Source of the DNA: Betaproteobacteria bacterium
GTDB taxonomy: Bacteria > Pseudomonadota > Gammaproteobacteria > Burkholderiales > Usitatibacteraceae
Assembly (NCBI GenBank): GCA_016708825.1
Contig: JADJEZ010000011.1
Location: 62,001-126,000, forward strand
DNA: 64,000 nt
Direction of reading: 5' to 3'
Positions 34,646-44,732 of the stretch are shown here, piece after piece. Both the position numbers and the translations under genes were made by a program. Positions within the stretch are counted from its first letter, which is position 1; every line of letters starts with the position of its first letter. The notes below the pieces were generated by a model. That model made no database searches and was not told where the DNA came from. It was given only the letters and a program-made list of their open reading frames with translations.

Positions 34646-35452
34646 ATGAAGGCGTTCACCTTCAAGGTCATCATCCCCGCGCGGCTTCGCTCGACGCGAC
34701 TGCCCGGGAAGATGCTCGCCGACATCGCCGGCAAGCCCATGGTCGCGTGGGTGGCGGAGCGGGCCGCGGAAAGCGGCGCGGAGGACGTGGTGATCGCCAC
34801 CGACCATGCGGACATCGCCGACGCGATGGCCGCGCTCGACTGGCGTGTGTGCACCACCTCTACGGCGCACCCGACGGGAACGGACCGCCTCGCCGAGGCG
34901 GTCGACCTCCTCGGTCTGGGCGACGGCGAGATCGTCGTGAACGTGCAGGGCGACGAGCCGCTCATCGACCCGCGCCTCATCCGCGCGGTGGCGAAGGAAC
35001 TCGCCCTGCGTCCCAAGGCGTCGATCTCGACCGCCGTGCACCCGATCACCACCGCGAAGGCCTTCTTCGACCCGAACGTCGTGAAGGTCGTCCACGACAC
35101 CGACGGGTATGCGACGTACTTCTCGCGCGCACCCATCCCCTACGCGCGCGACGCATTCGCCGCCACGAAGGGCAAGCTTCCGCCGGGGTTCCCGGCACTC
35201 CGTCACGTCGGCGTCTATGCCTATCGCGTGGGATTCCTGCGCAAGTACCCGGGGCTTTCGCAAACGCCCGCCGAGCGCTTCGAGGCGCTGGAGCAGCTCC
35301 GCGCCCTCGGCCACGGGCACCGCATCGCGATCGTCTTCTGGAACGGCCCGGTGGAGGCGGGCGTGGACACGCTTGAAGACCTGAAGCGCGTGCGGCGCGT
35401 TCTTGGCCGGGCAGGGGCTGAATACCCCCCCTCCGGGTTTCCCCGGGTTTGA
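34646..35452 (+). CDS. kdsB: 3-deoxy-manno-octulosonate cytidylyltransferase
   Basis: Makes CMP-Kdo for the inner core of LPS from CTP and Kdo. The 268-residue protein shows VIIPARLRSTRLPGKMLADI, ATDHADIADA, the TGTDRLAEA segment, VVNVQGDEPLI and the HVGVYAYR block, all standard. It completes the lpxK-Trm112-kdsB set. The adk promoter TTGACC begins at its stop codon. Confidence 0.94.
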   Translation: MKAFTFKVIIPARLRSTRLPGKMLADIAGKPMVAWVAERAAESGAEDVVIATDHADIADAMAALDWRVCTTSTAHPTGTDRLAEAVDLLGLGDGEIVVNVQGDEPLIDPRLIRAVAKELALRPKASISTAVHPITTAKAFFDPNVVKVVHDTDGYATYFSRAPIPYARDAFAATKGKLPPGFPALRHVGVYAYRVGFLRKYPGLSQTPAERFEALEQLRALGHGHRIAIVFWNGPVEAGVDTLEDLKRVRRVLGRAGAEYPPSGFPRV

Positions 35453-35478
35453 CCCGATTCCCCCCGGGCGGCGATAAT
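35449..35478 (+). promoter_or_regulatory. Sigma-70-type promoter for adk
   Basis: TTGACC (35449-35454), 18-base spacer, GATAAT (35473-35478). It overlaps the kdsB stop and would give a leader of ~40 bases ahead of adk, which has a purine-rich GGAGGGAGG ribosome site. Confidence 0.6.
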
Positions 35479-35523
35479 CGACCGCTTTTGTCGCAAAGAA
35501 ACCCCCTGGAGGGAGGCAGGCCC

Positions 35524-36177
35524 ATGCGCCTGATACTGCTGGGCGGACCGGGCGCCGGAAAGGGCACCCAGGCCGGCTTCATCGTGCAGAAGTTCGGGAT
35601 TCCGCAAGTTTCCACGGGCGACATGCTGCGCGCGGCCGTCAAGGAAGGGACTCCCGCGGGCCTCGCGGCCAAGGTAGTCATGGACCGGGGCGAGCTGGTT
35701 TCCGACGACATCATCGTGGCGCTCGTGAAGAAGCGCATCCTCGCGCCCGATTGCGCCCGCGGCTTCCTCTTCGACGGTTTTCCGCGCACGATTCCGCAGG
35801 CTGCGGCGATGCGCGACTCCGGCATCGACTTCGACCACGTGGTGGAGATCGCGGTGGAGGACGCGGCCATCATCGCCCGCATGTCCGGCCGGCGGGTGCA
35901 TCTCGCCTCGGGGCGCACGTATCACCTGCAGCACAACCCGCCCCGGGTGGAGGGCAAGGACGACCTCACCGGCGAGCCCCTCATCCAGCGCGACGACGAC
36001 CTGGAGGAAACCGTGCGAAAGCGACTCGGCATCTACCACCGCCAGACCATGCCGCTCGTCGAGTACTACAGCCAGTGGGAGGCCACGGGCGACGTGCGCG
36101 CGCCGCACTGCCACCGCGTATCCGGCGACGGGTCGGTCGAGCAGGTCCGCGACCGGCTCCTGGCCGCGCTGGAGTAG
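35524..36177 (+). CDS. adk: Adenylate kinase
   Basis: Converts AMP plus ATP to two ADP. The 217-residue long-form enzyme starts MRLILLGGPGAGKGTQ (P-loop), then STGDMLRAAV and LFDGFPRTIPQA. The LID domain (about 122-159) has the segment SGRTYHLQHNPPRVEGKDDLTGE without the four zinc cysteines, as is normal in proteobacteria. RDDD follows at the expected place. Likely transcribed from its own promoter, then into pfp. Confidence 0.95.
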   Translation: MRLILLGGPGAGKGTQAGFIVQKFGIPQVSTGDMLRAAVKEGTPAGLAAKVVMDRGELVSDDIIVALVKKRILAPDCARGFLFDGFPRTIPQAAAMRDSGIDFDHVVEIAVEDAAIIARMSGRRVHLASGRTYHLQHNPPRVEGKDDLTGEPLIQRDDDLEETVRKRLGIYHRQTMPLVEYYSQWEATGDVRAPHCHRVSGDGSVEQVRDRLLAALE

Positions 36178-36182
36178 CCGCC

Positions 36183-37490
36183 ATGCCCCGCAACGCCTTC
36201 TATGCGCAGTCCGGCGGCGTCACGGCCGTGATCAACGCGAGCGCGGCCGGCGTCATCGAGACCGCGCGCAAGCACAAGGCGAAGATCGGCAAGGTCTACG
36301 CCGGCCGCAACGGCATCATCGGCGCGCTCACCGAGGACCTGATCGACACCAGCCGCGAGCCGGCGGCGGCCATCCGCGCGCTGATGCACACGCCCGGCGG
36401 CGCCTTCGGCTCCTGCCGCTACAAGCTGAAGGGCTGGAGGAGAATCGCGCCCAGTACGAGCGGCTGATCGAGGTCTTCCGCGCGCACGACATCGGCTACT
36501 TCTTCTACAACGGCGGCAACGATTCGGCCGACACCTGCCTCAAGGTCTCGCGCATGGCGGTCGAGCTGGGCTATCCGCTCGTCGCCGTGCACGTGCCCAA
36601 GACGATCGACAACGACCTGCCGGTCACGGACAACTGCCCCGGGTTCGGCTCGGTCGCCAAGTACGTGGCGACCAGCATGCGCGAGGCGGGCATCGACGTG
36701 GCCTCGATGGCCAAGACGTCCACGAAGGTGTTCGTCTTCGAGGTCATGGGGCGCCACGCGGGCTGGATCACGGCCGCGGTCGGGCTCGCCCAATCGCGGC
36801 CGGACGAGGCGCCGCACATCCTGCTCTTCCCCGAGATCGCCTTCGACGAGGCGGCCTTTCTCGCGAAGGTCGACGACGCGGTGAAGCGTTTCGGCTACTG
36901 CGCCGTCGGCGTCTCCGAGGGCCTGCACGGCCCGGACGGCAAGTTCCTGTCGGAGTCGGGCCTGAAGGATGCATTCGGCCATTCCCAGCTCGGCGGCGTG
37001 GCCCCCATGGTCGCCAACCTCGTGAAGGCGAAGCTCGGCCACAAGTTCCACTGGGCGGTGGCCGACTACCTGCAGCGCTCGGCGCGCCACATTGCCTCGA
37101 AGACCGACCTCGAGCAGTCCTACGCCGTCGGCAAGGCCGCGGTGGAGCTCGCGCTCAAGGGCATGTCGGGCGTGATGCCTACGATCATCCGGGCCTCGAG
37201 CCGGCCCTACCGCTGGAAGATCGGCGTGGCGAAGCTCGAGGACGTGGCCAACGTCGAGAAGAAGCTCCCGCGGGACTTCATCACGCCCGACGGCTTCCAC
37301 ATCACCGCGAAGTGCCGGCGCTACCTCGAGCCCCTGATCGCGGGCGAAGCCTTCCCGCCTTTCGAGAGGGGCCTGCCGCGCTACGTGCGCCTGAGGAACG
37401 CGCCGGTCCGCAAGAAGACGAAGAACGCCACCGCGCCGAGCGCGCGCGGCGCCCGCAACCAACCCGCACTCACGAAGCAAGGAGAAGCAG
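36183..37490 (+). CDS. pfp: Pyrophosphate-dependent 6-phosphofructokinase (frame-disrupted)
   Basis: Interconverts fructose-6-phosphate and fructose-1,6-bisphosphate with PPi in place of ATP. ATG 36183 gives YAQSGGVTAVINASAAGV. After KLKG near 36433 one G is missing and the frame continues LEENRAQYERLIEVF, FFYNGGNDSADTC, PKTIDNDLPVTDN (typical of PPi enzymes) and MGRHAGWI. The C-terminal part to RNAPVRKK is intact. No stop occurs in this frame before the hppA start, and the frame stays open far into hppA, so a second error near 37,400-37,490 probably hides the real stop. I end it at the hppA start for this reason. Confidence 0.85.
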
Positions 37491-39564
37491 ATGTTGAACT
37501 CGGCAATCATCCTGGCGCTGGCCTGCGCCGCCATCGCATTGCTCTACGGCGCCTGGACGGCCCGGTGGATCCTCGCGCAGCCGGACGGCAACGACCGCAT
37601 GCGCGAGATCGCCGCCGCCATCCAGGCCGGCGCCAAGGCCTACCTGAACCGCCAGTACACGACCATCGGCATGGTGGGCGCCGTGCTCTGCGTGGTGATC
37701 TGGCTCGTGCTCGGATGGCTGACGGCCCTGGGCTTCGCGATCGGCGCGATCGCTTCCGGTGCGGCGGGCTACATCGGCATGAACGTGTCGGTGCGCGCCA
37801 ACGTGCGCACGGCCGAGGCTGCCCGCGGCGGCATCGCGCCCGCGCTCGACATCGCCTTCAAGGGGGGTGCGGTCACGGGCCTGCTGGTGGTCGGCCTGGG
37901 GCTGCTCTCCGTCACCGCTTTCTTCATGCTGCTGCAGGGCTCCTCGGGAGCGGAGACCAGGATGAGCGACGTGGTGAAGCCGCTCATCGGCCTGGCTTTC
38001 GGCTCCTCCCTGATCTCCATCTTCGCGCGGCTGGGCGGCGGCATCTTCACCAAGGGCGCCGACGTGGGCGCCGATCTCGTGGGCAAGGTCGAAGCCGGCA
38101 TTCCCGAGGACGACCCGCGCAACCCCGCGGTGATCGCCGACAACGTGGGCGACAACGTCGGCGATTGCGCCGGCATGGCCGCCGACCTCTTCGAGACCTA
38201 CGCGGTGACGATCATCGCCACCATGGTGCTGGGCGCGCTCCTCATGCCCAGCCCGGGCTTCGTCGGCAACGTGGTCACCTACCCGCTGGTGCTGGGCGGC
38301 GTGTCGATCATCGCCTCCATCATCGGCGTCTACTTCGTGAAGACGACCGAGGGCGGCAAGATCATGGGCGCGCTCTACCGCGGGCTCATCGTCGCCGGCG
38401 CGATATCGCTCGTGGCGTTCTACTTCGTCACCGGCTGGATGATGAAGGACGTCGTGGCCGCCTATCCGAACCTGTCGGTGATCAACCTCTGGGGCGCCTC
38501 CGTCGTGGGCCTCGTCCTCACCGCGCTCATGGTGATCATCACCGAGTACTACACCGGCACCGATTTCGGCCCGGTCCGGCACGTCGCCGAGGCCTCCACC
38601 AAGGGCCACGCCACCAACATCATCGCCGGCATCGGCGTGTCGATGCGCTCGACCGCGTGGCCCGTGCTCTCGGTCTGCCTCGCGATCTGGGCGGCCTACG
38701 CGCTCTCGGGCCTGTACGGCATCGCGATCGCGGCGACCTCCATGCTCTCCATGGCCGGCATCATCGTGGCGCTGGACGCCTACGGCCCGATCACGGACAA
38801 CGCGGGCGGCATCGCGGAGATGGCCGAGCTGCCCAAGGAAGTGCGCAACGTGACCGACCCCCTCGACGCCGTGGGCAACACCACCAAGGCCGTGACCAAG
38901 GGCTACGCCATCGGCTCCGCGGGCCTCGCGGCCCTGGTGCTCTTCGCCGACTACACGCACAAGCTCGAGGAGATGGGCCGGCACATCACCTTCGACCTCT
39001 CCAACCCGGCGGTCATCATCGGGCCTCTTCATCGGCGGCCTGATCCCCTACCTCTTCGGCGCCATGGCGATGGAAGCGGTGGGCCGCTGCGCCGGCTCGG
39101 TGGTGGAGGAAGTGCGCCGCCAGTTCCGCGAGATCAAGGGGATCATGGAAGGCACGGCCAAGCCGGATTACTCGCGCGCGGTCGACATGCTGACCGTGGC
39201 CGCCATCAAGGAGATGATGATCCCGTCGCTGCTGCCGGTGCTCTCGCCGGTCGCGGTCGCGCTCGTCGTCGGCTTCCTCATGGGCAAGGACGCGGGCGTG
39301 CAGGCGCTCGGCGGCATGCTCATGGGCACCATCGTGACCGGCCTCTTCGTGGCCATCTCGATGTGCACCGGGGGCGGTGCCTGGGACAATGCCAAGAAGT
39401 ACATCGAGGACGGCAACCACGGCGGCAAGGGCTCGGAGGCCCACAAGGCGGCGGTGACGGGCGACACGGTGGGCGACCCTTACAAGGACACCGCTGGTCC
39501 CGCTATCAACCCGCTCATCAAGATCATCAACATCGTGGCGCTGCTCATCGTCCCGCTGCTCTAG
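37491..39564 (+). CDS. hppA: Membrane-bound proton-pumping pyrophosphatase (frame-disrupted)
   Basis: Hydrolyses cytoplasmic PPi and pumps H+ across the membrane. About 690 residues and ~16 helices. Catalytic signatures are GADVGADLVGKVE and DNVGDNVGDCAGMAADLFE. GNTTKAVTKG has lysine where K+-dependent enzymes have alanine, so it should be K+-independent. At ~39021 an extra G (GGGCCTCTTC) breaks the frame; the product continues LFIGGLIPYLFGAMAMEAVG to the normal end AINPLIKIINIVALL. AAGGAG seven bases ahead supports ATG 37491. It follows pfp directly, an arrangement known from other bacteria with PPi-linked glycolysis. Confidence 0.92.
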
Positions 39565-39584
39565 GCGGTTCGACGTAGACTACG

Positions 39585-39614
39585 GGCCGGCGGGGGCTTC
39601 CCGCCGGCCTTTTT
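39585..39614 (+). terminator. Intrinsic terminator after hppA
   Basis: A perfect 10-bp stem (GGCCGGCGGG at 39585-39594 with CCCGCCGGCC at 39600-39609), 5-base loop and TTTTT at 39610-39614. Confidence 0.88.
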
Positions 39615-39641
39615 CTTGGCGCTCGCCAGCGGAGATTTCCC

Positions 39642-40298
39642 ATGTCCCTCGACTTCTACCACGGCCACGGGTCGCCCTATTCCTGGCGCGTCTGGCTCGC
39701 GCTCGAACACCTCGGCATCCCCTACGAGCTGAAGGTGCTGTCGTTCTCCGAGAAGGACCACCTGAAGCCCGGCTTCGTGGCGCTCAACCCGCGGCATCGC
39801 GTGCCGACGATCGTGGACGACGGTTTCGTCCTCTGGGAATCGCTTGCCATCCTCGAGTACCTGGACGAGCGGTTCGGCGGCCCGAAGGCGAGGCTCTATC
39901 CGGGCACGGCGCAGGATCGCGCACGCATCCGCCGCCTCATCCGCGAGGACGAGGCGGACCTGGACGAGAAGGGCCTCTCGCCCATCTACGAGGAGCTCTA
40001 CCACAAGCCCGAAGGCGAGGCGCCCGACGAGGCCCGCCTCGATGCGGCGCGCGCGAAGTTGGTCGAAGAGCTGGATCTTTTCGCCCGCGAGCTGCGCGGG
40101 GCGTTCCTCGCGGGCGACGCGCCCTCGGCGGCGGACTTCGTCCTCTACCCGGAGATCGCCTACGTGAAGCGCATCGGCGCGAAGAAACCGGCGTCGAAGC
40201 TCGAGGGCATCCTGCCGGGCCCCATTGCCGGATGGGCCGCGCGCATCGAGGCGCTGCCGTACTTCGAGAAAACCTTTCCCCCGCACTGGCGCACGTGA
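39642..40298 (+). CDS. Glutathione S-transferase family protein
   Basis: A 218-residue cytosolic GST. The thioredoxin-like half has SPYSWRVWLALEHLGIPYELKVL with serine near the usual catalytic place and the NPRHRVPTIVDDG cis-proline loop; ESLAILEYL follows for glutathione binding. The helical half ends in GPIAGWAARIEALPYFEKTFPP. The substrate is unknown. Its stop overlaps the GTG of tgt (GTGA), so the two may be co-translated. Confidence 0.88.
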   Translation: MSLDFYHGHGSPYSWRVWLALEHLGIPYELKVLSFSEKDHLKPGFVALNPRHRVPTIVDDGFVLWESLAILEYLDERFGGPKARLYPGTAQDRARIRRLIREDEADLDEKGLSPIYEELYHKPEGEAPDEARLDAARAKLVEELDLFARELRGAFLAGDAPSAADFVLYPEIAYVKRIGAKKPASKLEGILPGPIAGWAARIEALPYFEKTFPPHWRT

Positions 40299-41407
40299 AG
40301 TTCGAGGTCCACGCCACCGACGGCGCCGCGCGTCGCGGCACGCTCACGCTGGCGCACGGCGACGTGCCGACGCCCGCCTTCATGCCGGTGGGTACCTACG
40401 GCACCGTGAAGGCGATGTCGCCCGCGGAACTCGTGGAGGTGGGCGCCGACATCGTGCTCGGCAATACTTTTCACCTGTGGCTGCGGCCCGGGCTCGAGGT
40501 CATCGCGGCGCACGGCGGGCTGCACCGGTTCATGGGATGGGACAAGCCCATCCTCACCGATTCCGGCGGCTTCCAGGTCTTCAGCCTCGGGCCGCTGCGC
40601 AAGGTGAGCGAGGAGGGCGTGGCCTTCCAGTCGCCCGTCGACGGCGACAAGCTCTTCCTCACGCCGGAGGAGTCGATGCGCATCCAGCGCGTGCTCGACG
40701 CCGACATCGTGATGATCTTCGACGAGTGCACGGCCTATCCGGCCTCCCGCGACCAGGCGGCCGACTCGATGCGGCTCTCGCTTCGCTGGGCGGCGCGCTC
40801 GAAGGCTGCGCACGAGGGCAATCCGAACGCCCTCTTCGGCATCGTCCAGGGCGGCATGCACGAGGACCTGAGCGACGAGTCGCTCGCGGGCCTCGAGGCG
40901 ATCGGCTTCGACGGCTACGCGATCGGGGGGCTTTCCGTGGGCGAGCCGAAGGAAGACATGGCGCGCGTCCTCGCCCACGCCGCGCCGAGGCTCCCCGCGG
41001 AACGCCCGCGCTACCTCATGGGCGTGGGCACTCCCGAGGATCTCGTGCAGGCCGTGGCGTCCGGCATCGACATGTTCGACTGCGTGCTGCCCACCCGCAA
41101 CGCGAGGAACGGCTGGCTCTTCACGCGCTTCGGAGACGTGAAGATCAAGAACGCCCGCCACCGCGCCGACACGCGCCCGCTGGACGAGACCTGCGGCTGC
41201 CCCGCCTGCGGCCGGTTCACGCGCGCCTACCTGCACCACCTGCACCGCGCCAACGAGATCCTGGGCGCGCGCCTGAACACCCTCCACAACCTCTTCTACT
41301 ACCAGGTGCTGATGCAGGAGATGCGCGAAGCGATCGCCTCGGGCGCCTTCGCCGCGTTCCGCAGCCGCTTTCACCGCGACCGCGCGAACCTGCCCCCGGA
41401 CTCCTGA
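40295..41407 (+). CDS. tgt: tRNA-guanine transglycosylase
   Basis: Exchanges G34 of GUN-anticodon tRNAs for preQ1. The 370-residue protein has PAFMPVGTYGTVK, GNTFHLWLRPG, the catalytic region TDSGGFQVFSL, GIVQGGM, GGLSVGE and zinc ligands in CGCPACGRFTRAYLHHL. The start is GTG 40295, overlapping the gst stop; other in-frame starts lie inside gst. Together with queG at 22,037 it shows the queuosine pathway is present. Confidence 0.94.
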   Translation: MKFEVHATDGAARRGTLTLAHGDVPTPAFMPVGTYGTVKAMSPAELVEVGADIVLGNTFHLWLRPGLEVIAAHGGLHRFMGWDKPILTDSGGFQVFSLGPLRKVSEEGVAFQSPVDGDKLFLTPEESMRIQRVLDADIVMIFDECTAYPASRDQAADSMRLSLRWAARSKAAHEGNPNALFGIVQGGMHEDLSDESLAGLEAIGFDGYAIGGLSVGEPKEDMARVLAHAAPRLPAERPRYLMGVGTPEDLVQAVASGIDMFDCVLPTRNARNGWLFTRFGDVKIKNARHRADTRPLDETCGCPACGRFTRAYLHHLHRANEILGARLNTLHNLFYYQVLMQEMREAIASGAFAAFRSRFHRDRANLPPDS

Positions 41408-41445
41408 GCGGGCCTTGCGTTCCCGGTTTCCGGCCCCATGTCGGG

Positions 41446-41474
41446 TCGAATGCCGCACTCGCGCGTGCTAGAAT
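41446..41474 (+). promoter_or_regulatory. Extended -10 promoter for yajC-secDF
   Basis: TGC TAGAAT (41466-41474) forms an extended -10, with TCGAAT 17 bases upstream as a weak -35. It lies 63 bases before the yajC start. Confidence 0.5.
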
Positions 41475-41536
41475 CACGTGTTTTCCGGCAAGCCAAGTCC
41501 TTGCCGCATCAAGACATTCCGCCCGGAGACCCCCCC

Positions 41537-41859
41537 ATGATCGGAACCGCTTACGCCCAGGCCGCCGGCAGCCCGGCCAGGGCGACACGCTGATGGGCCT
41601 GCTGCCCATCATCCTGATGTTCGTGATCCTCTACTTCCTCATGATCCGGCCGCAGATGAAGAAGGCGAAGGAGCACAAGACGATGCTCGAAGGGCTGCAG
41701 AAGGGCGACGAGGTGGTCGCCGTCGGCATCGTCGGTCGCATCACGAAATTCAACGACAACTACGTGAGCCTCGAAGTGGCCGACAACGTCGTGATCCAGG
41801 TCCAGAAGCAGGCGGTGAACCAGCTGCTTCCCAAGGGAACCCTCAAGGAGACGCTGTAG
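41537..41859 (+). CDS. yajC: Preprotein translocase subunit YajC (frame-disrupted)
   Basis: An accessory subunit of the Sec translocon with SecDF. ATG 41537 starts MIGTAYAQAAGSP, the standard N-terminus for this family. One C appears to be missing near 41573 (AGCCCGGCC for AGCCCCGGCC), which would give SPGQGDTLMGLLPIILMF. The part from 41593 is intact: a single membrane helix (LLPIILMFVILYFLMIRP) and the KKAKEHKTMLEGLQKGDEVV core. The intact part alone is 88 residues. Confidence 0.9.
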
Positions 41860-41872
41860 CGGAGGGCCTCGC

Positions 41873-43738
41873 ATGAACAAGTACCCGATCTGGAAGTACG
41901 CCATCATCGCGGTCGCGCTGCTGGTGAGCATCGTCTACGCGACGCCGAACCTCTTCGGCGAGGCGCCCGTGGTGCAGGTCTCCGGGGCGCGCGCCTCCGT
42001 GAAGGTGGACGACGCCCTGCGCGCGCAACTCGAGGCCGCCGTCAAGGCGGCGGGCATCGCGCTCGCCGGCGTCGATGTCGCGGAGGGCCAGGCGACCTTC
42101 CACTTTGCCGATACCGACACGCAGATCAAGGCGCGCGAGATCATCCAGGCCAAGGTCGGGCCGGGCTACGTGGTGGCGCTGAACCTCCAGTCGTCCACGC
42201 CCGCGTGGCTGCAGGCGCTCGGGGCCAAGCCCATGTACCTGGGGCTGGATCTCCGGGGCGGCGTGCACTTCCTGCTCCAGGTCGACATGCGCGCGGCCGC
42301 GAACAAGTCGGTGGAGCGTTACCTGGGCGACGTGAGAAGCCTGCTGCGCGACAAGAAGATCTACTACTCCGGCCTCGCCCGCGAGGGCGATCGCGTGACG
42401 ATGCGCTTTCGCGAGCGCGACCAGCGCGACGCGGCGCAGAAGCTGATCGTGAAGGAAATGCCGGATCTCACGCTTCGCGAGCAGGACGGCGGCGAGGAGT
42501 CGGTCATCGTCGCCACCATCCGGCCGGAGGTCGTGAAGCGCGAGCAGGAACTCGCCCTCCAGCAGAACATCCAGACGCTTCGCAACCGCGTGAACGAGCT
42601 GGGCGTGGCCGAGCCCATCATCCAGCAGCAGGGAGCGGATCGCATCGTGGTGCAGCTCGCGGGCGTGCAGGATCCGGGCCGTGCCAAGGAGATCCTCGGC
42701 CGCACCGCCACGCTCGAGGTGCGAATGGTCTCGGAAGAGCACGCCTCGGGCCCCGGGCAGAACGCGTTCGCCGCCTACCAGAACCAGCCCGCGCCCTTCG
42801 GCACGGACAAGTACCTCGATGCCGAGGGCGCCACGGTGCTCGTGAAGAAGACGGTTGTCATCACGGGAGATCGCATCAAGGACGCGCAGCCCGGATTCGA
42901 CCAGCGCGACAACCGGCCCGTGGTGTCCATGCAGCTCGACGACACGGGCGGGCGCATCATGCGCCAGACCACGCGCGAGAACCTGAAGAAGCGCATGGGG
43001 ATGATGCTGGTGGAGCGCAATTCCGTCGTCGTGCTCACCTGGCCCGTGATCCAGGAGGAGTTCGGCAACCGCTTCCAGATTTCGGGCATCGGCGACGTGC
43101 AGGAGGCCCGCAACCTCGCGCTCCTGCTGCGCGCCGGCGCGCTCGCAGCCCCCATGGACATCATCGAGGAGCGCACGGTCGGCCCCTCGCTCGGCGCGGA
43201 GAACATCACCAAGGGCTTCCGCTCGGTGGTCTACGGCTTCATCGCGATCGGCCTCTTCATGATCGCCTACTACGCCCTCTTCGGCGTGATCTCGGTGGTG
43301 GCGCTGGCGGCGAACCTGCTCTTCCTGATAGCGCTGCTCTCGATGCTCCAGGCGACACTCACCCTGCCCGGCATCGCGGCCATCGCGCTCGCGATCGGCA
43401 TGGCGATCGACGCGAACGTGCTCATCAACGAGCGGGTCCGCGAGGAGTTGCGGGCGGGCATGAGCCCGCAGATGGCGATCCAGGCCGGCTACGAGCGCGC
43501 CTTCGACACGATCTTCGACTCCAACATCACGACGCTCATCGCGGGCCTCGCGCTACTCGCCTTCGGCTCCGGCCCCGTGCGCGGCTTCGCGGTCGTGCAC
43601 TGCCTGGGCATCCTCACCTCGATCTTCAGCGCGGTGATGGTCTCGCGCGGCATCGTGAACCTGGTCTACGGCGGCCGCAGGAAAGTCGCGAAGGTGTCCA
43701 TCGGCAACACCGAGTGGCACAAGAAGGCCGCGGCCTAG
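41873..43738 (+). CDS. secD: Protein translocase subunit SecD
   Basis: Uses the proton gradient to pull proteins to the periplasm. The 621-residue product starts with one helix (~8-25). The large periplasmic domain has YLGLDLRGGVHFLLQV, and the SecD/SecF core has five further helices with ENITKGFRSVVYGFIAIG and AIGMAIDANVLINERVREEL, the proton-path region. It lies between yajC and secF as in most proteobacteria. Confidence 0.96.
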   Translation: MNKYPIWKYAIIAVALLVSIVYATPNLFGEAPVVQVSGARASVKVDDALRAQLEAAVKAAGIALAGVDVAEGQATFHFADTDTQIKAREIIQAKVGPGYVVALNLQSSTPAWLQALGAKPMYLGLDLRGGVHFLLQVDMRAAANKSVERYLGDVRSLLRDKKIYYSGLAREGDRVTMRFRERDQRDAAQKLIVKEMPDLTLREQDGGEESVIVATIRPEVVKREQELALQQNIQTLRNRVNELGVAEPIIQQQGADRIVVQLAGVQDPGRAKEILGRTATLEVRMVSEEHASGPGQNAFAAYQNQPAPFGTDKYLDAEGATVLVKKTVVITGDRIKDAQPGFDQRDNRPVVSMQLDDTGGRIMRQTTRENLKKRMGMMLVERNSVVVLTWPVIQEEFGNRFQISGIGDVQEARNLALLLRAGALAAPMDIIEERTVGPSLGAENITKGFRSVVYGFIAIGLFMIAYYALFGVISVVALAANLLFLIALLSMLQATLTLPGIAAIALAIGMAIDANVLINERVREELRAGMSPQMAIQAGYERAFDTIFDSNITTLIAGLALLAFGSGPVRGFAVVHCLGILTSIFSAVMVSRGIVNLVYGGRRKVAKVSIGNTEWHKKAAA

Positions 43739-43774
43739 GGCCCGGCACCGAGACGCCCCGAAAAGGACCCGCAG

Positions 43775-44728
43775 ATGGAATTCTTCAAGATCCGGCGCAC
43801 GATCCCCTTCATGCGCCACGCGCTGGTGTTCAACGTGATCTCGCTCGTCACGTTCCTGGTGTCGGTGGGGTTTCTCGCCACGCAGGGGCTGCATTTTTCC
43901 ATCGAGTTCACCGGCGGGACGGTGATGGAGGTCACGCACGACAAGCCCGCGCAACCCGAGAAGATCCGGGATGCGCTGGGTGCTGCGGGTTTCAAGGACA
44001 TCAACGTGCTCAAGTTCGGCTCGTCGCAGGACGTGCTGATCCGCCTGCCGCTGAAGGCGGGCCCGGACCCCAAGGTGCAGAACGAGGAGATGCAGAAGCA
44101 GAGCAACGCCGCCGTCGAGGTGTTGAAGGGCGTGGACGCCTCCGCGAAGCTCGTGCGCACCGAGTTCGTGGGCGGGCAGGTGGGCAAGGAGCTCGCCACC
44201 GACGGGGCGCTCGCGCTCCTCATGGTGTGCGTGGGCATCATGATCTACCTCGCCTTCCGGTTCGAATGGCGCTTCGCGGTTGCCACCATCGTCGCCAACC
44301 TGCACGACGTGGTGATCATCCTGGGCGTCTTCTCCGCCTTCCAGTGGGAGTTCTCCCTGCCGGTGCTCGCGGCGGTGCTGGCGGTGCTGGGCTACTCGGT
44401 GAACGAGTCCGTGGTGGTCTTCGACCGGGTGCGGGAGAACTTCCGCAAGATGCGCCGCGCCTCCGTGGACGAGATCATGGACGCCTCGATCACGGGGACG
44501 ATCTCGCGCACCATCATCACCCACGGCTCCACGCAGATGATGGTGCTCGCGATCTTCTTCTTCGGCGGCGCGAGCCTGCACTACTTCGCGCTCGCGCTCA
44601 CCATCGGCATCTGCTTCGGGATCTACTCCTCGGTGCTGGTCGCCGCCCCGCTCGCCAAGTACCTCGGCGCCTCGCGCGAGGACTTCGTGAAGCCCGAGAA
44701 GAAGACCGTCGAGCCCGTGGTGCCGTGA
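43775..44728 (+). CDS. secF: Protein translocase subunit SecF
   Basis: The 317-residue partner of SecD with six helices. SIEFTGGTVMEV is the SecF signature, and GYSVNESVVVFDRVRENF forms the conserved proton-path segment. Separated from secD by 36 bases. The last residues are an extended charged tail. The next gene begins four bases after its stop. Confidence 0.96.
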   Translation: MEFFKIRRTIPFMRHALVFNVISLVTFLVSVGFLATQGLHFSIEFTGGTVMEVTHDKPAQPEKIRDALGAAGFKDINVLKFGSSQDVLIRLPLKAGPDPKVQNEEMQKQSNAAVEVLKGVDASAKLVRTEFVGGQVGKELATDGALALLMVCVGIMIYLAFRFEWRFAVATIVANLHDVVIILGVFSAFQWEFSLPVLAAVLAVLGYSVNESVVVFDRVRENFRKMRRASVDEIMDASITGTISRTIITHGSTQMMVLAIFFFGGASLHYFALALTIGICFGIYSSVLVAAPLAKYLGASREDFVKPEKKTVEPVVP

Positions 44729-44732
44729 CGGC

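Noticed and set aside
39000..39040. Programmed ribosomal frameshift in hppA
   Set aside because: No slippery heptamer with a following structure; the family has no known recoding and similar breaks occur throughout the window.
36554..39043. Apparent 829-residue fusion of phosphofructokinase with a long arginine/histidine-rich tail
   Set aside because: The tail is the out-of-frame reading of hppA, whose own frame is plainly coding.
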